Made by a program: the position numbers and the translations under genes
In this document: positions 42,611 through 51,429 of the stretch, one piece after another
Layout: every line of letters begins with the position of its first letter
Numbering within the stretch: position 1 is the stretch's first letter
Notes under the pieces: generated by a model
What the model saw: only the letters and a program-made list of their open reading frames with translations
The model's database searches: none
What the model was told of the DNA's origin: nothing
DNA from: JBMNIZ01 sp050951405
GTDB lineage: Bacteria; Bacillota; DULZ01
DNA length: 64,000 bases
Assembly: GCA_050951405.1 (NCBI GenBank)
Contig: JBMNIZ010000014.1
Location: forward strand, 180,113 to 244,112
Reading direction: 5' to 3'

Positions 42611-43825
42611 AGGTAAGTTGTAAAATTAATTGCCGCATTTAATAAAAAATAGAGACTCAAGGCTAAACCTCTGATATGTTTAAGGTAACTACGCTTAAAA
42701 ACATAAAGGAGGCAAAGCACATGAGTCAACTCAATTGTACCACGACTTCCCGCCGCTTTAAACACATCACTGTAAAAGAACGCTATCAGATTGAAATTCT
42801 TCTAAAGGAGAAGAAGTCACCCAGCGAGATAGCAAAGCTGTTAGGCAAGCATAAGCGAACCATCGAACGTGAGATTGCCCGTGGAACTGTCAGGATGCTG
42901 AGAAGCGACCTGGTTTATGTTGATAGATACTGTGCAGATACAGCAGAGCGAATATACCGGGAGAGAGCTGCTAATAAGGGAGCATGCTTAAAGATCGGTC
43001 ATGACCATGGACTAGCCGATTACATTGAAAAAAAGATTATCAAAGAGGGATATACCCCTGACGCAGTCATTGGCGAAATCCGGGCAAAAGGCTTAAAATT
43101 TAAGACTAGTATATGCACAAAAACGCTCTATAACTATATCGACAAAGAAGTATTTGCAAATATAACAAATAAAAACCTTCCAGTAAAACGAGTACCTAAA
43201 AAAAATCGCCATAAGAGGGTACGAGTTGCCCACAACAATCTAAAAGGCAGAAGCATTGAAGAAAGACCTGCGGCAGCTAATACTCGTGAAGAAGCCGGCC
43301 ATTGGGAGATGGATTGTGTTGTAAGCGGCAAAGGGAAAGGCAAAGCCGCACTCTTAGTTCTAACAGAACGCAAGTTTAGAAAAGAGATTATCCGAAAGAT
43401 GCCGGAAAAGACACAGAAATCAGTGAAGAAAACGCTGGATAGGCTTGAAAGAGAGTACGGAGCACGCTTTTCAGAAGTGTTCAAAACCATTACGGTAGAT
43501 AACGGAAGCGAGTTTCTTAACAGTGTAGAATTAGAGAGTTCAATCAGAAAGCCGGGCACTCATCGGACTAAAATCTATTATGCTCACCCATTCAGCGCAT
43601 GGGAACGTGGGTCCAATGAAAATGCTAATAAGCTAATACGTCGGTTTATTCCAAAGGGCACAGATATCAGCAAGCTTAAACAGAAAGATATTAGGCGAAT
43701 TGAGAACTGGATGAATAATTACCCAAGAAAAATTCATGGATATAAATCTGCCAATGAGATGGCAAAGATGGCAGTATAATCAGAGGATGCCAAAATATGG
43801 GTGGCAATTAAACTTGCAATTCCCC
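42611..43825 (+). mobile_element. IS30-family insertion sequence with 14-bp direct repeats
   Basis: The element is bounded by identical 14-bp repeats atgtttattaaaaa (42597-42610 and 43826-43839). Its ends are imperfect inverted repeats of about 25 bp sharing TTAATTGCC (18 of 25 positions match). It contains a single intact transposase gene. IS30 elements usually make 2-4 bp duplications, so 14 bp is long, though IS1630 is a known case with still longer ones. Confidence 0.85.
42721..43779 (+). CDS. IS30-family transposase
   Basis: The 352-residue DDE transposase starts at the ATG at 42721 after AAAGGAGG. The helix-turn-helix is ITVKERYQIEILLKEKKSPSEIAKLLGKHKRTIEREI. The catalytic core includes HWEMDCVVSGKGKGKAALLVLTERKFR, TITVDNGSEF and the DDE Glu segment in the HPFSAWERGSNENANKLIRRFIPKG block. 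It is intact. Confidence 0.93.
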   Translation: MSQLNCTTTSRRFKHITVKERYQIEILLKEKKSPSEIAKLLGKHKRTIEREIARGTVRMLRSDLVYVDRYCADTAERIYRERAANKGACLKIGHDHGLADYIEKKIIKEGYTPDAVIGEIRAKGLKFKTSICTKTLYNYIDKEVFANITNKNLPVKRVPKKNRHKRVRVAHNNLKGRSIEERPAAANTREEAGHWEMDCVVSGKGKGKAALLVLTERKFRKEIIRKMPEKTQKSVKKTLDRLEREYGARFSEVFKTITVDNGSEFLNSVELESSIRKPGTHRTKIYYAHPFSAWERGSNENANKLIRRFIPKGTDISKLKQKDIRRIENWMNNYPRKIHGYKSANEMAKMAV

Positions 43826-43850
43826 ATGTTTATTAAAAATGCAAAAAATG

Positions 43851-43879
43851 TTGAATTATGGATAATTATGTATTATAAT
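43851..43879 (+). promoter_or_regulatory. Sigma-A promoter of the riboswitch/HD-GYP unit
   Basis: TTGAAT (43851-43856) and a perfect TATAAT (43874-43879) are 17 bases apart, about 120 bases upstream of the riboswitch core. It lies just outside the right repeat of the IS30 element. Confidence 0.7.
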
Positions 43880-44009
43880 TTATAATTGATAGAGGAAATG
43901 ACAAGATGTTTCATCAGACAGTATCTCCTGTTGGGCTCTGATAATCAAAGCAGAAGCCAGTTTTGCTGCTTTTGGGTATGGTTACTAACTTTTGGGAAGG
44001 AACGGTTGC

Positions 44010-44100
44010 TCGTTAAAGGCAAACCTGTTGAAAGGCAGGGGCGCAAAGCTTGAGGGTCTAAGGCTGAGTTCAGCTATGACAGCCAGCTGCCGGGTGAAGG
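44010..44100 (+). ncRNA. Cyclic di-GMP-I (GEMM) riboswitch
   Basis: The conserved strings of the class appear in order: AAAGGCAAACC, a small GTTGAAA-capped helix, GGGGCGCAAAGC, GGGTCTAAGGC, and CTATGACAGCC with CTGCCGGGTG. Together these are the GEMM-I core with tetraloop and receptor. A terminator hairpin at 44114 follows, then an HD-GYP gene, so the RNA probably controls a c-di-GMP phosphodiesterase in response to its own substrate. Confidence 0.92.
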
Positions 44101-44113
44101 AGTTTTGGGACAA

Positions 44114-44141
44114 GGGGCCTGCATTCGGTAGGCCCTTTTTC
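44114..44141 (+). terminator. Riboswitch expression-platform terminator
   Basis: GGGGCCT and AGGCCC form a GC-rich stem followed by T5, between the riboswitch core and the ribosome site of the HD-GYP gene. Control by conditional termination is the natural reading. Confidence 0.82.
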
Positions 44142-44157
44142 CTTTGGAGGTAATGGA

Positions 44158-44796
44158 ATGGAGCATTTTAGTTTTTTGAGGGAAAATATGGCAGTAGACA
44201 GGTTTTTTAGCATTTTTTGTGATGGACAATTTTCCCTAGATCAGACGGAATTGACTATACTAGCCACCTGTAAGGAAATACTGGAGCTGTTTGACCGTCA
44301 ATTGCTAGTACATTCCACCAATGTGGCCGCTTATGCGCTAAAATTGGCTCAGGTTCTGGGACTGGAAGAAAGGAAGAGTATAGCCATTTCCGGTTTTGTT
44401 CATGACATTGGCAAACTGTACATCAGTAAAGATTTGTTGAATAAGCCAGACAAACTAAAATATTCCGAGTATGCGTTGCTGAAGACCCATAGCGCCAGAG
44501 GTGCCGGTTTCATCGAAAAGGTTTTCCCCCATAGGGTTGATCTCGTTGAAATTGTACGGCATCATCATGAACGCTATGATGGTACCGGTTATCCAGATCA
44601 GCTGGCCAGGGAGGAGATACCTGTTGGCGCCAGGATAATCGGGCTGGTAGATACCTATGATGCTCTGACTTCAACTCGCACATACAGGCCGAAATTATCC
44701 CCTGCTGCTGCTCTCGAAGAAATAGACAAGAACTCCGGTACCCAGTTTGATCCGCATATGGTGAGAGTATTCATCAAGGAAGTCCTCCGGGGATAA
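44158..44796 (+). CDS. HD-GYP domain c-di-GMP phosphodiesterase
   Basis: This 212-residue protein starts 7 bases after GGAGG. The HD domain begins LLVHSTNVAAYALKLAQVLGL. FVHDIGKLYI supplies the HD pair, LKTHSARGAGFIEKVF a His, and IVRHHHERYDGTGYPDQL the HHE and GYP motifs. VDTYDALTSTRTYRP and GTQFDPHMV follow. The residues needed for metal binding and c-di-GMP hydrolysis are present. There is no receiver or transmembrane part, so it is a soluble enzyme controlled at the RNA level. Confidence 0.92.
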   Translation: MEHFSFLRENMAVDRFFSIFCDGQFSLDQTELTILATCKEILELFDRQLLVHSTNVAAYALKLAQVLGLEERKSIAISGFVHDIGKLYISKDLLNKPDKLKYSEYALLKTHSARGAGFIEKVFPHRVDLVEIVRHHHERYDGTGYPDQLAREEIPVGARIIGLVDTYDALTSTRTYRPKLSPAAALEEIDKNSGTQFDPHMVRVFIKEVLRG

Positions 44797-44821
44797 TGAT
44801 ACTTCCCCGGTATAGTATAAT

Positions 44822-44841
44822 CAGCTGCCTTTAGGCAGCTT
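44822..44841 (+). repeat. Left copy of the duplicated terminator hairpin
   Basis: A 20-bp palindromic sequence containing AGCTGCCT and AGGCAGCT is found here and again at 46542-46561, flanking the IS1182 element. It was the intrinsic terminator of the HD-GYP gene; insertion duplicated the whole hairpin and the original T run stayed with the right copy. Confidence 0.85.
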
Positions 44842-46541
44842 CAGACTGTAGACAAAGTCTTATGAAATGCAAACCTTGGCCGATCCTTGGTTTGCATTTT
44901 CATTTATAATTCATAATTGCCGTGCGCAAAAAATCTTTGGCAAAAGTGTAAAAAAGCCAGTAATTGCAGGCATTTTCAGCCCTTTTAACGAAATTATATT
45001 ATGGGAAAAACCAATAGCCGGGGTGATAAAATGCTTGCGAAAAAAGACCGTGAAGCTGTTAACCAAATGGAAATTGTTTGCATAGACAGCCTGGTTCCGG
45101 AAAACCATCTGCTTAGAGCCGTCCAGGAGAGTATTGACTTTAGCTTCATCTATGATGAAGTAAAAGACCTGTATTCAGAAAACCATGGCCGTCCCAGTGT
45201 AGATCCGGTTGTTCTAATTAAGCTGTTGATCCTGCAGGCACTCTATGGCATCCGTTCAATGCGGCAGACCATAGAAGAGGTAAAAGTAAACGTCGCTTAC
45301 CGCTGGTTTCTGGGATATGGCTTGCAGGAGCAGATCCCTCACTTCTCTACCTTTGGCAAGAATTACGTGAGACGGTTTCAGGAAAGCGACATTTTTGAAA
45401 AAATTTTTGCGCGTGTTCTCGAAGAAGCCATTAACTGCGGGTTTCTCAACACCAGCGCCATTTTCATTGATGCCACTCATGTCAAAGCCAGCGCCAATAA
45501 GAAGAAGTACATCAAAAAAATGGTCAGGCATCGTGTACATAAATACAAACGTGATTTGCTTTATGAAATTAACGAGGATAGGAAATCCCATGGCAAGGAA
45601 CCGTTTGCTGATGATGAAGACGAAGGCAATGATTCCGGAGATGAAGGAGGCACCCCGGCTGACGGCGGCAAAAAACGAGAAATCATAGAAAGTACAACAG
45701 ACCCGGAAAGCGGCATGTTCTACAAGAGTGAAAAGGAGAAATGCTTTGCCTATACTGTAACCGTTGCCTGTGATATGAATAATTTTGTCTTGGGATTAAA
45801 AGCAGCTCCCGGCAATGTTCACGACAGCCAGGTTTTCTCCGATGTTTTCCAGCAAGTCATTGAACAGCACCCCGAAGTCGAGTCTGTAGTTACAGATTCT
45901 GCATACAAAACCCCGGCCATCTGCCGGGAGATAGTCGAAGCCGGCAAAGATCCTATCATGCCGTACAAGCGCCCTATGACAAAGAAGGGCTATTTCAGAA
46001 AACGTGATTATGTTTATGATGAATACTACGATTGCTACATTTGCCCCAATAACCAGATTTTAAAGTACAGCACCACCAACCGGGATGGTTACCGTGAATA
46101 CAAGAGTGATCCTAAAATTTGCATCGGCTGTGAGCATAGGATGAAGTGCACACAGAGCAAAAATTTTACCAAGGTTATCACCCGTCATTTATGGGAGCCT
46201 TATGTGGAAATAGCTGAAGATCTTAGGTACACCGATCGAGGCAAAGAACTTTATCGTAAGCGCGGCGAGACAATTGAGCGTGTTTTTGCCGATGCCAAAG
46301 AAAAACATGGGATGCGCTACACGCAGCTTCGAGGCTTGAGAAAAGTGCAGCACTATCTCACGCTTCTTTTTGCATGCATGAATCTGAAAAAGCTGGCCAT
46401 GTGGAAGCGGAAACAACGGACATTACCGCCCACAACCTCCCCGCTGCAGGAGGTGCTCTCTAATATTTCAGCAATTTTATGTTTAAAAAGAATTTGGCCT
46501 TTAGGTTTCGCTTCCTAAAGGCCATTTTTGTCTACAGTCTG
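44842..46541 (+). mobile_element. IS1182-family insertion sequence
   Basis: The ends are perfect 15-bp inverted repeats, CAGACTGTAGACAAA (44842-44856) and its complement (46527-46541). It is flanked by a 20-bp direct repeat that is itself a terminator hairpin. It encodes one intact transposase. Insertion into palindromes is in keeping with this family. Confidence 0.9.
45031..46518 (+). CDS. IS1182-family transposase
   Basis: The protein has about 495 residues and begins MLAKKDREAVNQMEIVCIDSLVPENHLLR. The N-terminal region GRPSVDPVVLIKLLILQALYGIRSMRQTIEEV is typical. AIFIDATHVKASANKKK holds the first Asp, ESVVTDSAYKTPAIC the second, and GETIERVFADAKEKHGMRYTQLRGL the Glu. The acidic spacer DDEDEGNDSGDEGG near residue 195 is a common insertion. 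The gene is intact, so the element may be active. Confidence 0.93.
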   Translation: MLAKKDREAVNQMEIVCIDSLVPENHLLRAVQESIDFSFIYDEVKDLYSENHGRPSVDPVVLIKLLILQALYGIRSMRQTIEEVKVNVAYRWFLGYGLQEQIPHFSTFGKNYVRRFQESDIFEKIFARVLEEAINCGFLNTSAIFIDATHVKASANKKKYIKKMVRHRVHKYKRDLLYEINEDRKSHGKEPFADDEDEGNDSGDEGGTPADGGKKREIIESTTDPESGMFYKSEKEKCFAYTVTVACDMNNFVLGLKAAPGNVHDSQVFSDVFQQVIEQHPEVESVVTDSAYKTPAICREIVEAGKDPIMPYKRPMTKKGYFRKRDYVYDEYYDCYICPNNQILKYSTTNRDGYREYKSDPKICIGCEHRMKCTQSKNFTKVITRHLWEPYVEIAEDLRYTDRGKELYRKRGETIERVFADAKEKHGMRYTQLRGLRKVQHYLTLLFACMNLKKLAMWKRKQRTLPPTTSPLQEVLSNISAILCLKRIWPLGFAS

Positions 46542-46564
46542 CAGCTGCCTTTAGGCAGCTTTTT
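46542..46564 (+). terminator. Right copy of the duplicated terminator
   Basis: The hairpin AGCTGCCTTTAGGCAGCT with T5 after it is the complete original terminator, now downstream of the IS. Confidence 0.8.
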
Positions 46565-46637
46565 AATGGACACTGCAGCTCAAAAGCTGGAAGTCAGGGT
46601 CATCTTTATCGCCTTGAGATTGATATTTTCGCCCAAA

Positions 46638-47357
46638 TTACTCGTATGAGAACTTATACCCTACCCCTCTTACTGTAATGATGAATTTGGGTTTTGATGG
46701 GTCTAACTCTATTTTATTGCGCAATCTGTTGATATGGACCATTACTGTCCTATAATCCGAGTCATATTTATACTGCCAGATAAGTTCCAACAGCTGCTGA
46801 TAAGTGAATACCCGGTTGGGATTCTGCGCCAAAAGGACAAGCAGCTCAAATTCTTTCTTGGTCAAAGTAACCGGAGTGCCATGGGCCAGAACTGTATGGC
46901 TGGGCAAATCAATTTCCAGCCCCGGATAAATAAGTATTTGTTTTTGTTGGGGGAAGTTGCCGTTTGCCGGGTTAGTAGAGTTTTGCTGCCGTTGGTTCCG
47001 CCGCAAACTAGCCTTGATTCGCGCAATCAATTCCTTAGAATTAAAAGGCTTGACTATGTAATCATCGCCACCGATGCCTAAACCCAAGACGATATCCTCA
47101 GGATCCCCTTTCGAAGACAAAAAAATAACCGGAATATCGCTTTCCGCCCGGATCAGCCGGCAGATTTCGATTCCGTCTATGAAGGGTAAAAGTATGTCGA
47201 GAATAATGAGATCAGGTTTGTAAACATTAATCATTTCCAAAATATTTCGTCCATCTTCGATGGCAGTAACATGAAAACCTTCCCTTGTTAATAAAAGTTT
47301 AATAACCTTTCTGATGGTGACGTCATCATCCACAACCAATATTTTTTCTCCTGCCAT
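46638..47357 (-). CDS. OmpR-family response regulator
   Basis: The 239-residue protein has a receiver domain (VVDDDVTIRKVIKLLL, phosphoacceptor Asp in LIILDILLPFIDG, VIFLSSKG, IVKPFNSKELIARI) and a C-terminal winged helix (TLTKKEFELLVLLAQNPNRVFTYQQLLELIW, DYRTVMVHINRLRNKIE, ITVRGVGYKF). It would bind DNA on phosphorylation. No histidine kinase gene is adjacent, so it is an orphan regulator here; its targets are unknown. Confidence 0.93.
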   Translation of the reverse strand: MAGEKILVVDDDVTIRKVIKLLLTREGFHVTAIEDGRNILEMINVYKPDLIILDILLPFIDGIEICRLIRAESDIPVIFLSSKGDPEDIVLGLGIGGDDYIVKPFNSKELIARIKASLRRNQRQQNSTNPANGNFPQQKQILIYPGLEIDLPSHTVLAHGTPVTLTKKEFELLVLLAQNPNRVFTYQQLLELIWQYKYDSDYRTVMVHINRLRNKIELDPSKPKFIITVRGVGYKFSYE

Positions 47358-47620
47358 GATCTACCTCACAACTAGGTTTTTTCTCCATAAAATGCCTTAT
47401 GACCCATAGTTTTCCACTTTACGGCTTGTGGCTGGTTTCATATAATAATAAAGTTAACCTTTTTGGGCGAAGTTCCTTTAAGTTAATTAAAATTTTAAAC
47501 AGTTGTTGCCTTACCTTTAACTGCAGTTTATCTGAGCTTTATGGGGAATTGTTATAATTGCATAAAGCCTGTCGAATATTATCAGTTCTAGTAGGATTTT
47601 CTATCTTGGGAGGTTATTGC

Positions 47621-48676
47621 ATGTCGAAGCTGATTGGTCTTGATGTGGGCTATGGCTTTGTGAAAATCACTGATGGGGAGTCAGGCTATTCTTTCCCCAG
47701 TGTGGTCGGTGAAGGCCATACCCAACCTACCTTCAGCACCAGAGGCAGTCAGGTGCACCCTATTGATGATTTGAAGGTAGAGATGGGCGGAAAACTGTTT
47801 TACGTGGGCAAGGCGGCAGTTAGGCAATCCAAGTATGTGGTTCGTGATCTTTCTCGTACCCGGGATATTGGAAATGATTTTGAAGTACTTTTTTTCAGCG
47901 CTTTAAGTTTATTCTGTAACAATCGGACCAGTGAGTTTAGGGTAGTAACCGGGCTGCCGGTGGACAGAATTCACCTGGCCGAGAATTTTGAAAAAAGAGT
48001 TAGAGGCGAACATAATTTAAAGGTTTCCCGAGGGAGGGAAAGCCGGGATTTGCGGATTTATGTTTCGGAAGTGGAAATAGTTCCCCAGCCGCTGGGCAGT
48101 TATTGGTCTGAGTTTTTGCCCCTTGACAGCCATGAAGATGTTTCCATGGATGGCACGGTGGGGACTATCGACATCGGATTTCGGACAACTGATTTGGCGG
48201 CAATGGAAGATGGCGAATACATACCGGAAAAAAGCAAAACACTATTAGTCGGTTTGTCCACTGCTTACAGCGAGGTGAGCTCCAAACTGGCCATCGAATA
48301 TGGCGTGGAAAAAGAAGATTATGCTCTTGATAAGATCGTCATTAACCGGCAAATTAGTCTCTCAGGGAAGACGATTGATATAAGCCATATCATTGAAGAA
48401 GCTTTCGAAAAATTGGCCACGAACATTTTGGTGGAAATAAATTCTTTGTGGCGGATAGCCGATTTGGAGCATCTGGTTTTAACCGGTGGAGGCGGACAAG
48501 CCCTCAGCGGTTATTTGATGTCGCAATTTCCACAGGCAAGATTAGCCAGGGATCCGATTACCGCCAACTGCCGCGGCTACTTGGCCTGGGGCCATCGCTT
48601 GTGGCATGCTCCCGATTCATACGATCCATATGAAACATATGAGGAGATAAGTAATTATCCTAATGATAATAGTTAG
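47621..48676 (+). CDS. ParM/StbA-like actin-family protein
   Basis: The 351-residue protein starts at the ATG at 47621 after GGGAGG. Actin-fold ATP-binding motifs are visible: LIGLDVGYGFVKITDG (phosphate 1), GTIDIGFRTTDLAAM (phosphate 2) and HLVLTGGGGQALSGYL (adenosine). It belongs to the ParM/StbA and Alp-like group that form filaments, often to segregate plasmids. No partner ParR gene or repeated centromere-like site is evident here. The next gene encodes a bactofilin, 12 bases downstream, pointing to a chromosomal cytoskeletal role. Confidence 0.82.
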   Translation: MSKLIGLDVGYGFVKITDGESGYSFPSVVGEGHTQPTFSTRGSQVHPIDDLKVEMGGKLFYVGKAAVRQSKYVVRDLSRTRDIGNDFEVLFFSALSLFCNNRTSEFRVVTGLPVDRIHLAENFEKRVRGEHNLKVSRGRESRDLRIYVSEVEIVPQPLGSYWSEFLPLDSHEDVSMDGTVGTIDIGFRTTDLAAMEDGEYIPEKSKTLLVGLSTAYSEVSSKLAIEYGVEKEDYALDKIVINRQISLSGKTIDISHIIEEAFEKLATNILVEINSLWRIADLEHLVLTGGGGQALSGYLMSQFPQARLARDPITANCRGYLAWGHRLWHAPDSYDPYETYEEISNYPNDNS

Positions 48677-48688
48677 GGTGAGCGTTTA

Positions 48689-49252
48689 ATGTTAATCGCT
48701 AAGCTCTTTGCTAATACAAAAAGCTTTTCTAAAAATAATGGCCTGGTGAGAATTAGCGGGGTATGTAAAGGGACTATCGAAAAAGGAAAAGAGGTAGTTA
48801 TTACTCCCTCCGGCCGCTTTTACGGCAAAATTGAGGCTAAGGAAGTGAAGATTGCCGGCTTGATGGATGGTGATGTGCTGGCCAAAAACCTGGTGATGTA
48901 CCCCTCCGGTCAACTATATTTTGGGGAACTGAACTGCCAACATGTGTCCATTAAGAATGGCGGAATAATGGTGGATAAAGAGGAAAAAGGGCAGAAAAAA
49001 ACCGCCAAAGAAAGTTCCTTGCATGCCACCGAATTGGCTTCCCAGCCAAACCATGGAGAGAAAGGTACGACGGCATCCCAGACTGGTAGCTTATTGCCAG
49101 ATGGCGACGAGACCAACAAGCAACCCATGCACAGCAGTATTCATGCCGAGAACAATATCCCGTTGGATGATCAGGAGGCCATACAACTGCAACCATCGGG
49201 GCGGAAGTTGTGTGGTCAGCACAAGCAGCCTCATTTTCTTTCCAGTTACTAG
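48689..49252 (+). CDS. Bactofilin-like polymer-forming protein
   Basis: The 187-residue protein has a bactofilin beta-helix at about 18-97: RISGVCKGTIEKGKEVVITPSGRFYGKIEAKEVKIAGLMDGDVLAKNLVMYPSGQLYFGELNCQHVSI. A long low-complexity Ser/Gln/His-rich tail (about 98-187) follows. Bactofilins self-assemble into filaments without nucleotide at the membrane. Pairing with a ParM-like actin upstream is unusual and suggests joint work in shape or envelope organisation. Confidence 0.82.
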   Translation: MLIAKLFANTKSFSKNNGLVRISGVCKGTIEKGKEVVITPSGRFYGKIEAKEVKIAGLMDGDVLAKNLVMYPSGQLYFGELNCQHVSIKNGGIMVDKEEKGQKKTAKESSLHATELASQPNHGEKGTTASQTGSLLPDGDETNKQPMHSSIHAENNIPLDDQEAIQLQPSGRKLCGQHKQPHFLSSY

Positions 49253-49367
49253 CTGTTTTGCCTGGACAAGTTCCAGGAGAAGTTAGTTTCTGGGGAAACA
49301 TCACCCATTCAGGGAAAAGGGGGCTGATGTTGGTCCCGGTGAGCGCGTTGGCAGGAGGAACAAGAAA

Positions 49368-51161
49368 ATGCTGGCTATGTTTAACGAGCATAGTGCCATT
49401 ATGTTGCTTATGGAACCCTTATCCGGAAGGATCGTGGATGCCAATCGGGCCGCCTGTGCTTTTTATGGTTATACCAGGGATGAGCTTTTAAGCATGCACA
49501 TTCAGGATATTAATATGCTGCCGGAAGAAGAAGTGCAAAAAAGGCGTCTAATGGCTTTGCGCGAAAAACAGAGGTATTTTTGCTTTCCTCACCGGTTGAA
49601 AAGCGGCGAAATCAGGTTGGTTGATGTTTATTCCTGTCCCATCTCCCATCAAGATGGGAAATTGCTTTTTTCTATAATTTGTGACGTTTCAGATCGAGAA
49701 AAATACAAAGAAGAGCTTTACTGGGAAAAAGAGCTGTTCAAGACCACCCTGCTTTCCATCGGAGACGGGGTGGTCACCACTGATGAAAAAGGGAAAATAA
49801 TGATTTTTAATCAAGCCGCGGAAACAATTACAGGCTGGAGAGAAGAGGAAGTAAAGGGCAAGCCATTTACTGAAGTATTTAACCTGGTTAGTGAAGATTT
49901 GCACGAAAAGACGAAAGACTCAATGACCAAAGTTTTTGACACCGGAATGATTACCGGTGCCAGTTTGGCTGATCAAACAATCCTGATTGTGAAAGATGGC
50001 CGGAAGAAGCCGATATCTTATATCATTACTCCCATTAAAGGTGAAAATGAGCATATTCTCGGACTGGTCATGGTTTTCCGCGATATCACCAACGAAAGAA
50101 TCTGGCAGGAAAAGATTCTCGATCTTAGTTACCGTGATGCTCTAACCGGCCTTTATAACCGGCGGTTTATCGAAGAACAGTTCAAGAGATCGGATTTTTC
50201 TCGAGAACTGCCTTTAGGAGTAATTCTCGCCGATGTAAATGGATTGAAACTGACAAACGATGTTTTCGGCCACGGAGAAGGGGACAAACTTCTGCAAAAA
50301 ACAGCAGAAATACTGGTGAATAACTGCCGCAAAGAAGATATCATCTCTCGCTGGGGAGGAGATGAGTTTCTCATCTTACTGCCCCGGACGACAGGCGAAA
50401 TTGCGGAAAAAATAATGATGAGGATTAAAAGTGAGTGCTCACAAGTGAAAAGCGTCAGGACTCACTTAAGCCTGGCCATGGGCTGTGCTGAAGTAAAAAA
50501 GGCTTCCGAAAAATTGGAACATGTGGTTAGGGAAGCAGAAGAAAGGATGTATCGGCAGAAATTAATGGAAGGCAAAAGCTACCGGAATGCCTTAATTAAC
50601 ACCCTTCTTGCCACCTTATTTGTGAAAAGTATGGAAACAGAGGAGCATGGGGAACGGCTTAAAGATTATTGTCTGGCCGTGGGCAGGAAGATGGGGCTTT
50701 CCACACAAGAATTGGATGAATTATCGCTCTTGGCCGTTCTGCATGATATTGGCAAAGTAGGTGTAGCAGAAAGCGTCTTGCAAAAGGTCGGGCCGTTGAC
50801 CATAGAGGAATGGGAAGAGATGAAAAAGCACCCCGAAATTGGTTATCGTATTGCACGGAACATTCCAGAACTCTCAAAAATTGCTGAATATATTCTTTAT
50901 CATCATGAGCGCTGGGACGTGAAAGGCTACCCCAAGGGATTGAAGGGGGAAAAAATTCCTCTGCTTTGCCGTATTCTGGCTGTGGCTGACGCCTTTGATG
51001 CTATGACTAACGACCGGACCTATCGCAAAGCCATGGGCAGAGAAGAGGCAATGGAGGAAATAAGAAAAAATGCGGGAAGTCAGTTTGATCCTGAGGTAGT
51101 CAAGGTGTTTTTACTACTATGGGACCAGAAATACAGGGATTGCTGGGAAAAAGCATTGTAA
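49368..51161 (+). CDS. PAS-PAS-GGDEF-HD-GYP bifunctional c-di-GMP enzyme
   Basis: The 597-residue protein starts after AGGAGG. Two PAS domains (about 5-115 and 125-240, for example DGVVTTDEKGKIMIFNQAAETITGW) precede a GGDEF domain with an intact active site (RWGGDEFLILLP near residue 330) and DALTGLYNRRF at its start. An HD-GYP domain follows (AVLHDIGKVGVAESVLQKVG, YHHERWDVKGYPKGLKGE, VADAFDAMTNDRTYR). Both synthesis and breakdown of c-di-GMP are possible. No transmembrane segment is seen. The PAS ligands are unknown. Confidence 0.92.
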   Translation: MLAMFNEHSAIMLLMEPLSGRIVDANRAACAFYGYTRDELLSMHIQDINMLPEEEVQKRRLMALREKQRYFCFPHRLKSGEIRLVDVYSCPISHQDGKLLFSIICDVSDREKYKEELYWEKELFKTTLLSIGDGVVTTDEKGKIMIFNQAAETITGWREEEVKGKPFTEVFNLVSEDLHEKTKDSMTKVFDTGMITGASLADQTILIVKDGRKKPISYIITPIKGENEHILGLVMVFRDITNERIWQEKILDLSYRDALTGLYNRRFIEEQFKRSDFSRELPLGVILADVNGLKLTNDVFGHGEGDKLLQKTAEILVNNCRKEDIISRWGGDEFLILLPRTTGEIAEKIMMRIKSECSQVKSVRTHLSLAMGCAEVKKASEKLEHVVREAEERMYRQKLMEGKSYRNALINTLLATLFVKSMETEEHGERLKDYCLAVGRKMGLSTQELDELSLLAVLHDIGKVGVAESVLQKVGPLTIEEWEEMKKHPEIGYRIARNIPELSKIAEYILYHHERWDVKGYPKGLKGEKIPLLCRILAVADAFDAMTNDRTYRKAMGREEAMEEIRKNAGSQFDPEVVKVFLLLWDQKYRDCWEKAL

Positions 51162-51309
51162 GTTTTTAACTGCATAGCGACTGGAGGCGGTAATCTAAGG
51201 AACTATGCGGAATTGATTTCAGATTTCAGGTTTGTTTCCTCGCTTGCTTTGGCCATGGCAAATTAAAGGTCAGCTGTGGCTGAAGCCCATGGAAATTAAT
51301 ATAAAACTG

Positions 51310-51354
51310 CAACAACCGCAAAAACAGCACAAACTGCAGTTTTTGCGGTTGTTG
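51310..51354. repeat. 16-bp perfect inverted repeat
   Basis: CAACAACCGCAAAAAC (51310-51325) and GTTTTTGCGGTTGTTG (51339-51354) pair perfectly around a 13-base loop. A further GCGGTTGTTG repeat follows at once. It lies in a 268-base gap. There is no T run on either side, so it is not a simple terminator. Confidence 0.6.
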
Positions 51355-51429
51355 CGGTTGTTGCCTAGAGTACCGGATATTTTGTTGCATTCATGCGGCT
51401 GGTACTTTTTAGGAGAGCTGTGAAAGGGC

